From positions 1 to 64,000 of the forward strand of contig CANNZV010000432.1 of NCBI GenBank assembly GCA_947561585.1: a stretch of 64,000 nt of DNA, in the 5' to 3' direction. The position numbers were made by a program, and so were the translations under genes. Shown here one piece after another: positions 47,757-60,057 of this stretch. The DNA is from Caprella mutica. Taxonomy: Eukaryota; Arthropoda; Malacostraca; Amphipoda; Caprellidae. Positions within the stretch are counted from its first letter, which is position 1. Every line of letters starts with the position of its first letter. The notes beneath the pieces were generated by a model, which did not search any database, was not told where the DNA came from, and worked only from the letters and a program-made list of their open reading frames with translations.

Positions 47757-50700
47757 TAAATGATGGTAAGTTCATTGTTATGTATTCTATTAATCAAGTA
47801 AATGATGGTAAGTTCATTGTTATGTATTCTATTAATCAAGTAAATGATGGTAAGTTCATTGTTATGTATTCTATTAATCAAGTAAATGATGGTAAGTTCA
47901 TTGTTATGTATTCTATTAATCAAGTAAATGATGGTAAGTTCATTGTTATGTATTCTATTAATCAAGTAAATGATGGTAAGTTCATTGTTATGTATTCTAT
48001 TAATCAAGTAAATGATGGTAAGTTCATTGTTATGTATTCTATTAATCAAGTAAATGATGGTAAGTTCATTGTTATGTATTCTATTAATCAAGTAAATGAT
48101 GGTAAGTTCATTGTTATGTATTCTATCAATCAAGTAAATGATGGTAAGTTCATTGTTATGTATTCTATCAATCAAGTAAATGATGGTAAGTTCATTGTTA
48201 TGTATTCTATCAATCAAGTAAATGATGGTAAGTTCATTGTTATGTATTCTATTAATCAAGTAAATGATGGTAAGTTCATTGTTATGTATTCTATTATTCA
48301 AGTAAATGATGGTAAGTTCATTGTTATGTATTCTATTAATCAAGTAAATGATGGTAAGTTCATTGTTATGTATTCTATTAATCAAGTAAATGATGGTAAG
48401 TTCATTGTTATGTATTCTATTAATCAAGTTAATGATGGTAAGTTCATTGTTTTGTATTCTATTAATCAAGTAAATGATGGTAAGTTCATTGTTATGTATT
48501 CTATTAATCAAGTAAATGATGGTAAGTTCATTGTTATGTATTCTATTAATCAAGTAAATGATGGTAAGTTCATTGTTATGTATTCTATTAATCAAGTAAA
48601 TGATGGTAAGTTCATTGTTATGTATTCTATTATTCAAGTAAATGATGGTAAGTTCATTGTTATGTATTCTATTAATCAAGTAAATGATGGTAAGGTCATT
48701 GTTATGTATTCTATTAATCAAGTAAATGATGGTAAGTTCATTGTTATGTATTCTATTAATCAAGTAAATGATGGTAAGTTCATTGTTATGTATTCTATTA
48801 TTCAAGTAAATGATGGTAAGTTCATTGTTATGTATTCTATTAATCAAGTAAATGATGGTAAGTTCATTGTTATGTATTCTATTATTCAACTAAATGATGG
48901 TAAGTTCATTGTTATGTATTCTATTAATCAAGTAAATGATGGTAAGTTCATTGTTATGTATTCTATTAATCAAGTAAATGATGGTAAGTTCATTGTTATG
49001 TATTCTATTAATCAAGTAAATGATGGTAAGTTCATTGTTATGTATTCTATTAATCAAGTAAATGATGGTAAGTTCATTGTTATGTATTCTATTATTCAAG
49101 TAAATGATGGTAAGTTCATTGTTATGTATTCTATTAATCAAGTAAATGATGGTAAGTTCATTGTTATGTATTCTATTAATCAAGTGAATGATGGTAAGTT
49201 CATTGTTATGTATTCTATTAATCAAGTAAATGATGGTAATTTCATTGTTATGTATTCTATTAATCAAATAAAATGATGGTAAGTTCATTGTTATGTATTC
49301 TATTAATCAAGTAAATGATGGTAAGTTCATTGTTATGTATTCTATTAATCAAGTAAATGATGGTAAGTTCATTGTTATGTATTCTATTAATCAAGTAAAT
49401 GATGGTAAGTTCATTGTTATGTATTCTATTAATCAAGTAAATGATGGTAAGTTCATTGTTATGTATTCTATTAATCAAGTAAATGATGGTAAGTTCATTG
49501 TTATGTATTCTATTAATCAAGTAAATGATGGTAAGTTCATTGTTATGTATTCTATCAATCAAGTAAATGATGGTAAGTTCATTGTTATGTATTCTATCAA
49601 TCAAGTAAATGATGGTAAGTTCATTGTTATGTATTCTATCAATCAAGTAAATGATGGTAAGTTCATTGTTATGTATTCTATTAATCAAGTAAATGATGGT
49701 AAGTTCATTGTTATGTATTCTATTATTCAAGTAAATGATGGTAAGTTCATTGTTATGTATTCTATTAATCAAGTAAATGATGGTAAGTTCATTGTTATGT
49801 ATTCTATTAATCAAGTTAATGATGGTAAGTTCATTGTTTTGTATTCTATTAATCAAGTAAATGATGGTAAGTTCATTGTTATGTATTCTATTAATCAAGT
49901 AAATGATGGTAAGTTCATTGTTATGTATTCTATTAATCAAGTAAATGATGGTAAGTTCATTGTTATGTATTCTATTAATCAAGTAAATGATGGTAAGTTC
50001 ATTGTTATGTATTCTATTATTCAAGTAAATGATGGTAAGTTCATTGTTATGTATTCTATTAATCAAGTAAATGATGGTAAGGTCATTGTTATGTATTCTA
50101 TTAATCAAGTAAATGATGGTAAGGTCATTGTTATGTATTCTATTAATCAAGTGAATGATGGTAAGTTCATTGTTATGTATTCTATTATTCAAGTAAATGA
50201 TGGTAAGTTCATTGTTATGTATTCTATTATTCAAGTAAATGATGGTAAGTTCATTGTTATGTATTCTATTAATCAAGTAAATGATGGTAAGTTCATTGTT
50301 ATGTATTCTATTAATCAAGTAAATGATGGTAAGTTCATTGTTATGTATTCTATTAATCAAGTAAATGATGGTAAGTTCATTGTTATGTATTCTATTAATC
50401 AAGTAAATGATGGTAAGTTCATTGTTATGTATTCTATTAATCAAGTAAATGATGGTAAGTTCATTGTTATGTATTCTATTAATCAAGTAAATGATGGTAA
50501 GTTCATTGTTATGTATTCTATTAATCAAGTAAATGATGGTAAGTTCATTGTTATGTATTCTATTAATCAAGTAAATGATGGTAAGTTCATTGTTATGTAT
50601 TCTATTAATCAAGTAAATGATGGTAAGTTCATTGTTATGTATTCTATTATTCAAGTAAATGATGGTAAGTTCATTGTTATGTATTCTATTAATCATGTAA

Positions 50701-52190
50701 ATGATGGTAAGTTCATTGTTATGTATTCTATTAATCAAGTGAATGATGGTAAGTTCATTGTTATGTATTCTATTAATCAAGTAAATGATGGTAAGTTCAT
50801 TGTTATGTATTCTATTAATCAAGTAAATGATGGTAAGTTCATTGTTATGTATTCTATTAATCAAGTAAATGATGGTAAGTTCATTGTTATGTATTCTATT
50901 AATCAAGTAAATAATGGTAAGTTCATTGTTATGTATTCTATTAATCAAGTAAATGATGGTAAGTTCATTGTTATGTATTCTATTAATCAAGTAAATGATG
51001 GTAAGTTCATTGTTATTTATTCTATTAATCAAGTAAATGATGGTAAGTTCATTGTTATGTATTCTATTATTCAAGTAAATGATGGTAAGTTCATTGTTAT
51101 GTATTCTATTAATCAAGTAAATGATGGTAAATTCATTGTTATGTATTCTATTAATCAAGTAAATGATGGTAAGTTCATTGTTATGTATTCTATTAATCAA
51201 GTAAATGATGGTAAGTTCATTGTTATGTATTCTATTAATCAAGTAAATGATGGTAAGTTCATTGTTATGTATTCTATTAATCAAGTAAATGATGGTAAGT
51301 TCATTGTTATTTATTCTATTAATCAAGTAAATGATGGTAAGTTCATTGTTATGTATTCTATTATTCAAGTAAATGATGGTAAGTTCATTGTTATGTATTC
51401 TATTAATCAAGTAAATGATGGTAAATTCATTGTTATGTATTCTATTAATCAAGTAAATGATGGTAAGTTCATTGTTATGTATTCTATTAATCAAGTAAAT
51501 GATGGTAAATTCATTGTTATGTATTCTATTAATCAAGTTAATAATGGTAAGTTCATTGTTATGTATTCTATTAATCAAGTAAATGATGGTAAATTCATTG
51601 TTATGTATTCTATTAATCAAGTAAATGATGGTAAGTTCATTGTTATGTATTCTATTAATCAAGTAAATGATGGTAAGTTCATTGTTATGTATTCTATTAA
51701 TCAAGTAAATGATGGTAAGTTCATTGTTATGTATTCTATTAATCAAGTAAATGATGGTAAGTTCATTGTTATTTATTCTATTAATCAAGTAAATGATGGT
51801 AAGTTCATTGTTATGTATTCTATTATTCAAGTAAATGATGGTAAGTTCATTGTTATGTATTCTATTAATCAAGTAAATGATGGTAAATTCATTGTTATGT
51901 ATTCTATTAATCAAGTAAATGATGGTAAGTTCATTGTTATGTATTCTATTAATCAAGTAAATGATGGTAAGTTCATTGTTATGTATTCTATTAATCAAGT
52001 AAATGATGGTAAGTTCATTGTTATGTATTCTATTATTCAAGTAAATGATGGTAAGTTCATTGTTATGTATTCTATTAATCAAGTAAATGATGGTAAATTC
52101 ATTGTTATGTATTCTATTAATCAAGTAAATGATGGTAAGTTCATTGTTATGTATTCTATTAATCAAGTAAATGATGGTAAGTTCATTGTT
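47757..52190. repeat. 42-bp satellite, about 105 copies over 4.4 kb
   Basis: The unit is ATTGTTATGTATTCTATTAA then TCAAGTAAATGATGGTAAGTTC. Most units are identical. Named variants (CTATCAATC, CTATTATTC, TTTTGTATTC, AAGGTCATT, GTTATTTATT) recur in ordered blocks. One extra A at about 49271 shifts the frame between the two halves. Both strands are stop-free, so frames of 527 and 969 codons (plus) and 377 and 986 codons (minus) coexist with a 14-residue period. I do not regard them as proteins. Every standard unit contains GTAAGT, the consensus 5' splice-site hexamer. Confidence 0.98.
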
Positions 52191-53475
52191 TTGCAAGTCT
52201 GAGTGAAACTCATTACCCAAATATATTCAGAAGAGAGGGGGGGGGGGTCAGGGGGCTGATTTCACTCCCCATCATTTCACTTCAATCACTAATCCAATAG
52301 AGCGTTTTAATTAGTTTGGCATCTTATGCCTTCAAAATGAACTTTTCTCGCATATTTAAAAGCAAATCGAAATATAGTTAAAGGTTCTCACAGTGGTACC
52401 ATTTAATGTATTTGGATTTATTATTTTACTAGTTTATATTTGAAACATTTGGCTGCACAACATTACTAGTATCAAGAGGAGCCATGATGACCTCCTTCCT
52501 CCCTAATTCTTTAATTCTCCCTAAAATGTAATGAGCTTCTGGAGATATTTTCGATTTCAAGTTTGGAATTTGTTTATCTTTCAAGATTAACTTTGATAAA
52601 TAATTCGCTAAAGTTAATAAGTTGTGCATATTTAAAAAGAGTCTGAAATAAATAGGATCTTATAATGATATTGGACACACATTTATATTTTATATCATTT
52701 TACAAGAAAAATGATGATTATAAGTTTATCCAACGATTAGAGATTTTTCCTCATACCGTATAATGGATTTATTTTTCTGATGTTATGACGACTGTTTTGT
52801 TTTAACCCACGTCAATTTAACTACTTTTAAGTAGTACCTGCAACTCACCACGTAGGTAGGGGCAAAAATAACCCATTCATATGAGTCACAACAAATCAAA
52901 TTTGATTTGATTCAACTAATCCTTTCTCTGTGTGTGGATCTATCTTACCTTTGTTTTGAAAGTGTTTCATATTTGACAATAAATCTCTACTCTTATAACA
53001 GTTAGTTCTCAAGTATTCGCTTACAAGAAATTTAATAAAACAAATGAATAAATAAGATAATAAACATCAGTGTTCGTATATACGAGAGAGGCAAAATGCA
53101 TATTCTACCAGAATATTCCAAACAAATGCCAGCAGAAAGTTCTCCTCACAAAGGTGATTTCTACTCTAAAATAGACTGTAATCAACCGGTGTATCCAAAC
53201 TTTATTTACCAATTACCTTTTTCTTCAGAAGTTATGTTTTACGCTGCACTGATTGCTAAATTCAAAATGAATCTCACTAATGAAGCTACATTGAATTTCA
53301 AAGAGAGGATTTAAACTCTCAATTAGAATGTACAGAGGAAAAAGAAATGGTAGTCAGTGTTGCTGATTTACTGACTGTTAATTATGCATTTAATTTATCA
53401 ATCAATCAGATGTTAAGATAACTTCAGTGAATAAAAGTAAAATTGATTATGATATTCCATTACACTTAGAGTTTT
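52191..53475. other. Flank of the satellites, with a poly-G run
   Basis: A G-rich run (GAGAGGGGGGGGGGTCAGGGGG) lies near 52234-52255. Short ORFs are at 52429-52629 (minus) and 53096-53314 (plus). Confidence 0.45.
52429..52629 (-). CDS. Unrecognised 66-codon ORF, possible terminal exon
   Basis: The last 40 or so residues (ISPEAHYILGRIKELG, then RKEVIMAPLDTSNVV, ending SNIN) have balanced composition unlike the surrounding AT-driven frames, and the DNA is locally GC-richer. I recognise no family. On the minus strand TATCTCCAG at about 52540 could be a splice acceptor leading into AAGCTCAT, but that reads in a different frame from the ORF. No upstream exon, promoter or poly(A) signal was tied to it. 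It could equally be an old transposon piece or chance. Confidence 0.2.
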   Translation of the reverse strand: MHNLLTLANYLSKLILKDKQIPNLKSKISPEAHYILGRIKELGRKEVIMAPLDTSNVVQPNVSNIN

Positions 53476-54328
53476 AAAGTTTTATCTAAGATATCATTTC
53501 ACAAGGTACAATCTAATTTAGATATTCAAAGTAAGACTACAAAGTTTTATCTAAGATATCATTTCACAAGGTACAATCAAATTCAGATATTCAAAGTAAG
53601 ACTACAAAGTTTTATCTAAGATATCATTTCACAAGGTACAATCTAATTTAGATATTCAAAGTAAGACTACAAAGTTTTATCTAAGATATCATTTCACAAG
53701 GTACAATCTAATTTAGATATTCAAAGTAAGACTACAAAGTTTTATCTAAGATATCATTTCACAAGGTACAATCTGATTTAGATATTCAAAGTGAGACTAC
53801 AAAGTTTTATCTAAGATATCATTTCACAAGGTACAATCTAATTTAGATATTCAAAGTAAGACTACAAAGTTTTATCTAAGATATCATTTCACAAGGTACA
53901 ATCTAATTTAGATATTCAAAGTAAGACTACAAAGTTTTATTTAAGATATCATTTCACAAGGTACAATCTAATTTAGATACTCAAAGTAAGACTACAAAGT
54001 TTTATCTAAGATATCATTTCACAAGGTACAATCTAATTTAGATATTCAAAGTAAGACTACAAAGTTTTATCTAAGATATCATTTCACAAGGTACAATCTA
54101 ATTTAGATATTCAAAGTAAGACTACAAAGTTTTATCTAAGATATCATTTCACAAGGTACAATCTAATTTAGATATTCAAAGTAAGACTACAAAGTTTTAT
54201 CTAAGATATCATTTCACAAGGTACAATCTAATTTAGATATTCAAAGTAAGACTACAAAGTTTTATCTAAGATATCATTTCACAAGGTACAATCTAATTCA
54301 GATATTCAAAGTAAGACTACAAAGTTTA
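53476..54328. repeat. 65-bp minisatellite, about 13 copies
   Basis: Units contain AAAGTTTTATCTAAGATATC, ATTTCACAAGGTACAATC and AAAGTAAGACTAC. Divergence between units is only a few bases, so the array is young or well homogenised. Confidence 0.97.
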
Positions 54329-54561
54329 CCGTCTTTTATAATTACTCACATTTCAGTCGCTGCCCCAATTTTCTCCCTAGTAACTTTTTCCATATATTTT
54401 AATATCTCCTAAATTCGAGTGCGGGGTAATCCAGAGTTTAATTCCCTAAAGATTTTCATATTTTCTCCTTTTAATCATAGTTTGGGTGAGAAAAGTTACC
54501 TCTAACGTCAGGATTTACTTGGAAACTTTGGCAAATATAAAACATTTTCTTGGGTAATGGA

Positions 54562-55625
54562 TTCATTGCCGTGTGAAAAAGTTACTGAATAATAGTTACA
54601 TTGCTATTAAATGATAATAGTATTTAATAATAGTTAGTTACATTGCTATTTAATAATAATAGTATTTAATAATAGTTAGTTACATTGCTATTTAATAATA
54701 ATAGTATTTATTAATAGTTAGTTACATTGCTATTTAATAATAATAGTATTTAATAATAGTTAGTTACATTGCTATTTAATAATAATAGTATTTAATAATA
54801 GTTAGTTACATTGCTATTTAATAATGATAGTATTTAATAATAGTTAGTTGCATTGCTATTTAATAATAATAGTATTTATTAATAGTTAGTTACATTGCTA
54901 TTTAATAATAATAGTATTTAATAATAGTTAGTTACATTGCTATTTAATAATAATAGTATTTAATAATAGTTAGTTGCATTGCTATTTAATAATGATAGTA
55001 TTTAATAATAGTTAGTTACATTGCTATTTAATAATAATAGTATTTAATAATAGTTAGTTACATTGCTATTTAATAATAATAGTATTTAATAATAGTTAGT
55101 TGCATTGCTATTTAATAATGATAGTATTTAATAATAGTTAGTTACATTGCTATTTAATAATAATAGTATCTAATAATAGTTAGTTACATTGCTATTTAAT
55201 AATGATAGTATTTAATAATAGTTAGTTACATTGCTATTTAATAATGATAGTATTTAATAATAGTTAGTTACATTGCTATTTAATAATAATAGTATTTAAT
55301 AATAGTTAGTTACATTGCTATTTAATAATGATAGTATTTAATAATAGTTAGTTACATTGCTATTTAATAATAATAGTATTTAATAATAGCTAGTTACATT
55401 GCTATTTAATAATGATAGTATTTAATAATAGTTAGTTACATTGCTATTTAATAATAATAGTATTTAATAATAGCTAGTTACATTGCTATTTAATAATAAT
55501 AGTATTCAATAATAGTTAGTTACATTGCTATTTAATAATGATAGTATTTAATGATAGCTACATTGCTATTTAATAATAATAGTATTTAATAATAGTTATT
55601 TTCATTGCCGTGTGAAAAAGTTACT
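54562..55625. repeat. 42-bp minisatellite framed by a perfect 25-bp direct repeat
   Basis: The array (about 54587-55600, 24 units) contains GTTACATTGCTATTTAATAA and TAATAGTATTTAATAATAG. The sequence beginning TTCATTGCCGTGTG and ending AAAAAGTTACT occurs at 54562-54586 and again at 55601-55625. Variants AATGATAG and GTTGCATTGC mark units in repeating order. The sequence is unrelated to the other 42-bp satellite. Confidence 0.96.
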
Positions 55626-56308
55626 TGATTCTTTGGAGAAATGAACTTTTGGGGGAAAAAATTAATGTGAAGAGACTAAGGTATAATAACTTTCATATTA
55701 TTATTGTATTATAAAGTCCACGGAATTCACTAGTTATTTTGTCTATCTTTTCATTATAAATATATTATTATAATTAATTAACAGAAGAAAATTGGAAATA
55801 AGATTTTGATTTAAATCAATTTTTAATACCAAAATTAGCCACAAAAAAGTGTACGAATACTAAAGTGAATTTATAACAAATGAATTACAATTTTTTTATA
55901 CATTACTATAAATGTATTTTTTTCCTCTTCTCAATATTCATAACATTGCATAAAAACTCTTCATTAGTTTAAATAAATAATATTAACTCCTCAATATTCA
56001 ATGCAGTACAGAGACATTTGTAACACTATTAATTAGTTTGAAATTGTTCCAATACCCGGAAATTGAAATTCGATTATTGTTTTAATTCGTCATGAAAGGA
56101 GATCTGAAGTTATGTCATATTTCACTAGATTATTTTCACGGGATTTAATCGAAATACAGTCATTCTATCAACAGCGCAACATAAAGTTGGTGAAAATTAA
56201 AGTTACGTCACCGAGAGGATATTAGAAATGATTATAAAAGATGTCGTGTCGTCTCAAAGTAAATATATGAGATAGTGGAACTTCATTCAATGTGTTGATC
56301 ATGTTGCA
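55626..56308. other. AT-rich, nothing recognised
   Basis: No open frame, array or transposon end was noticed. Confidence 0.45.
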
Positions 56309-56624
56309 GCAATGTTCATTGTAAAGCTTCATTATAATGAACACTTAATGTAGTAATGTTCATTGTAAAGCTTTATTATAATGAACACTTAATGTAGCAA
56401 TGTTCATTGTAAAGCTTTATTATAATGAACACTTAATGTAGCAATGTTCATTGTAAAGCTTTATTATAATGAACACTTAATGTAGTAATGTTCATTGTAA
56501 AGCTTCATTATAATGAACACTTAATGTAGCAATGTTCATTGTAAAGCTTCATTACAATGAACACTTAATGTAGCAATGTTCATTGTAAAGCTTTATTATA
56601 ATGAAGACTTAATGTAGTAATGTT
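56309..56624. repeat. 44-bp minisatellite, about 7 copies, foldback unit
   Basis: Each unit has TGTTCATT and, 15 bases later, AATGAACA, with AAGCTT near the centre, so each can form a hairpin. AATGTAGCAATG or AATGTAGTAATG links units. Confidence 0.95.
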
Positions 56625-56953
56625 GTCATAATTTGAATATCATTAGCAGATTTTAACAGGAATGTTATGTTCCATAATATAAAATGCAGGTGTCAAAATG
56701 TTATTATATTCGTCAGTGAAGTGACTGGAGTCAAACTAGTTTAAAATATTCATTAACTGTCGATAAAATATCCTATAAAAAAGCGATTACTTCGAAAACT
56801 AACTGTACGTTATTTGAATACTGTGAAGCGTGTTCTGTTTTTCCTTTAAAAAGAAAATAATTTATATTTTACCTTTACAATACGATAATAAGTTAAAGTA
56901 AAACTTACATTCACACCAAGTTAAAAATTTAGTACAATTAATTTAATTAGTAG

Positions 56954-57195
56954 TAAGACATAGTAAGTACTAAGAGTTCACCTAGTACACACAACTTCAG
57001 AAGACATAGTAAGTACTAAGAGTTCACCTAGTACACACAACTTCAGAAGACATAGTAAGTACTAAGAGTTCACCTAGTACACACAACTTCAGAAGACATA
57101 GTAAGTACTAAGAGTTCACCTAGTACACACAACTTCAGAAGACATAGTAAGTACTAAGAGTTCACCTAGTACACACTACTTTAGAAGACATAGTG
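56954..57195. repeat. 46-bp minisatellite, 5 copies
   Basis: Units contain AGAAGACATAGTAAGTACTA then AGAGTTCACCTAGTACACAC. Four copies are identical; the last is diverged. Each unit carries GTAAGTACTAAG. Confidence 0.95.
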
Positions 57196-57816
57196 TGTAT
57201 TTTACCTGGTGTACTTGTCCCCTATTCTGTCACATCTTTTCTCATTTTAGTTGTCACGTTTTCGTAGCATTTGAGATGATCTGCGGTTAGATCTCTAAAT
57301 CCTGACGTGATCTTTCGTCTCTCACTTCAGACGAAAAGAAAAACATTCGACAGAAATAGAACTGTACGCTAAATACAAAGAAATAGGTAAAGACTCTCTG
57401 TGCTTTATAAGTCTTGGAAGAAAAGAAAACTAGATAAGTTGTAATTTTATGTAATCAAATTTATCATCGAGGAAAAAAAATTTTCCAGGAAAAAATGTAG
57501 TACCTACTTTATTATTTTTGTAATGCATATTTTAAAGAACCAGTTTTCACATATATCATATTTCCGATTCATCGATTTTAAGCGGCCACACAAGTTTTTT
57601 GTTTGGATAGCTAAGGAAATATTTGTTGTTGAAACGGTTGATAAATGGTTCGCTGAAAATTCATTCTTAGTTTATTTTAAATTATAACATTTATTCTCTG
57701 TATTCTTTCGTACCGATGCTATTACTTCGATACAACATGATCAGTATTTATCACAATCGCCAATCTTGCTGCAATGAAGTTTAAATTTTAAAGACAGTGA
57801 GAGAGTTTTATAATTT

Positions 57817-58302
57817 ACATCTGTACGAAGTAATACCTCAGTAACATCTGTACGAATTAATGCCTCAGTAACATCTGTATGAGGTAATACCTCAGTAACA
57901 TCTGTACAAGGTAATACTTCAGTAACATCAGTACAAGGTAATACCTCAGTAACATCTGTAAGAGGTAATACCTCAGTAACATCTGTACGAGGTAATACCT
58001 CAGTAACATCAGTACATGGTAATACCTCAGTAACATCTGTAAGAGGTAATACCTCAGTAACATCTGTACGAGGTAATACCTCAGTAACATCTGTGCGAGG
58101 TAATACCTCAGTAACATATGTACGAGGTAATACCTCAGTAACATATGTACGAGGTAATACCTCAGTAACATCTGTACGAGGTAATACCTCAGTAACATCT
58201 GTGCGAGGTAATACCTCAGTAACATATGTACGAGGTAATACCTCAGTAACATATGTACGAGGTAATACCTCAGTAACATCTGTACGAGGTAATACCTCAG
58301 TA
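57817..58302. repeat. 27-bp minisatellite, 18 copies, with a 13-bp palindromic core
   Basis: The unit is GAGGTAATACCTCAGTAACA then TCTGTAC. GAGGTAATACCTC is a 6-bp perfect inverted repeat round one base. Left units carry arm changes (AAGGTAATACCTC, GAAGTAATACCTC). Opposed frames of 140 and 72 codons with a 9-residue period are repeat artefacts. Confidence 0.96.
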
Positions 58303-59636
58303 TGTCGATAATCTCATCAATCTCCCCTTTAATGATGGCTAATTGGATTAGTCTGATTAGCAGCCTCTGTCTCTCAACCTCTCAGCCTCCAGTACACACA
58401 GTGCAAACTTCTGCAAGATGGATTGGCTTCAGCCGTTAGTGTAGAGGACGCGTTAGGAGGAGGAAGGAGATAAGCCATTTAACTTGAAATTGAAATTTAT
58501 CTTGGAAAATTTATTGCAACTTAATGAAACATTCCATCAGTATTTTATGCAAAGATAGGTAAAAGTACCTCAATCGTCTGTTTTATTACAGCAAACCTAC
58601 AAAAATCTACCTACTGACTTTGGATTCTTCTCCTGAACGAAATGTGGCTTAGACTCTTCCTTCACCTACCGCGTTGTATATTCTGTTAAATCGACTCTAT
58701 ATTATTTACTTCTATTGAATGATAATATTAATGTACTGCTCGAAGGGGAAAAATATTCAATTATTTATTGTTGTGCACGTAAAACTTTGTTTATATTTAC
58801 TAAGATGGAAGAATGGATGTAAGATTGGAAGGAAATGACTGCTAATGGATAATAGAGAAAATACACTGAAACTAATACTATTTTATTACTAAGAACTCTG
58901 ATATGAATTATAAAAGAATGAATTGAATTTGTTTTCACAATTTTTCATGTTATTCATCTGTATAGTTGAGTAATTGAATTTTTTGGATTATCTGAAAATC
59001 AGCTAACCAACTTTGGATGATTTGTAAATATTTTTACGTACTAGATTAATTTGTTTTATATCTACGTAATAAGTTGATTTGTTTTTATATCTTAGTGATT
59101 AGAGATCTCCTAAAGATTTATTAGTGTTTAAAATGGATCTTAAATGAAGTTAATTAAGAATTAGATTACATCCAATGAATCTATTAATGTTTAACGGGGA
59201 CTAAAAAACTTACGTGATAATTAAGTACAACAAAGGCGTTATTAATGTTCAACGTATGCTAAAAGTAAAATAATTGTGTTTTGCAACCTACGTGTGAATG
59301 AATTGAATTATTGGTTAACTATTATTTGGTAAGACGATTGTTCAATATTTGGAATGTAATAACAATATATTGAATTATTTCGCTATAGAATTGCTTCGAT
59401 TTGATTGCAGAGACAATACATTGTTATTCAGCGGAAAGGTGCACACATTTTATATATTTATATTGTAATAAATTAGGAGGTAGATGTTTGGGTTATTTTA
59501 GAGATGTAAAGAAATGAAAAGGCTATTATTTTAATTAATTGAATAAACCTAATGGAAAGTAAGATAGGGAAGAAAATCAGTGAAAAGGTGTCCCCAATAA
59601 GAATATGTTTCTTTCTTAAATTTTTTTTTAAATAAG
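58303..59636. other. AT-rich, with a GC-richer patch
   Basis: 58350-58480 is richer in G+C, with GCAAGATGG followed by ATTGGCTTCAGCCG. No gene or clear transposon end was assigned. Confidence 0.4.
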
Positions 59637-60057
59637 GTAAACAGCGCATAAGGTTTTCGAGATACTGTCTCCACCGCAAAACTTTATATAGATACACTGC
59701 TGCAAGAATGATAATTTTACGGATAATGTTCTCAAGGTTAACTCTCATCTGATTGGTCGGCAAAGAGGAAAAGCCAACCGTGGGGCGGGGCACTATACCT
59801 TTAGTACTTAGTACTCCACCCCACATACGCTCCACCTCCTTGCATATAGTTATGAGTTGAATTTAATTTCAAATAATAAGTTCTTGGAAACTTTCAACAT
59901 AGATGACTGTAATACAGTTTGATGTATCCACTAGTTTGTTGTAGTGCTTACTTGTATTTATGACCCAGCAGGAGGGTTGGGGAAAAATTATATTTTAAAA
60001 ACTATATTATTAGTTGTATAAGTAACCTAACATATTCTAAGTTTTTAGGTACCACAC
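59637..60057 (+). mobile_element. Dispersed foldback-like element, copy F
   Basis: The best-preserved left end: ACAGCGCATAAGGTTTTCGA, then GATACTGTCTCCACCGC. It has the central hairpin, then a diverged GTTTGTTGTAGTGCTTACTT. The CTCATTGG...AATGAG block is missing, so it has an internal deletion. The right end is GGTACCACACTCC. An antisense 120-codon ORF (59473-59835) only crosses the element. Confidence 0.82.

Noticed and set aside
47693..52220. Very long open frames on both strands (up to 986 codons) as giant repetitive proteins
   Set aside because: They follow from a 42-bp stop-free unit open on both strands. There is no upstream promoter, non-repeat domain or codon bias, and the array contains a frame-shifting extra base.
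53096..53314. 72-codon plus-strand ORF as a gene
   Set aside because: No recognised motif, no convincing splice sites or regulatory context. This length is expected by chance.
59473..59835. 120-codon minus-strand ORF as a gene
   Set aside because: It runs through foldback-family copy F and its flank, and the other copies do not preserve it.
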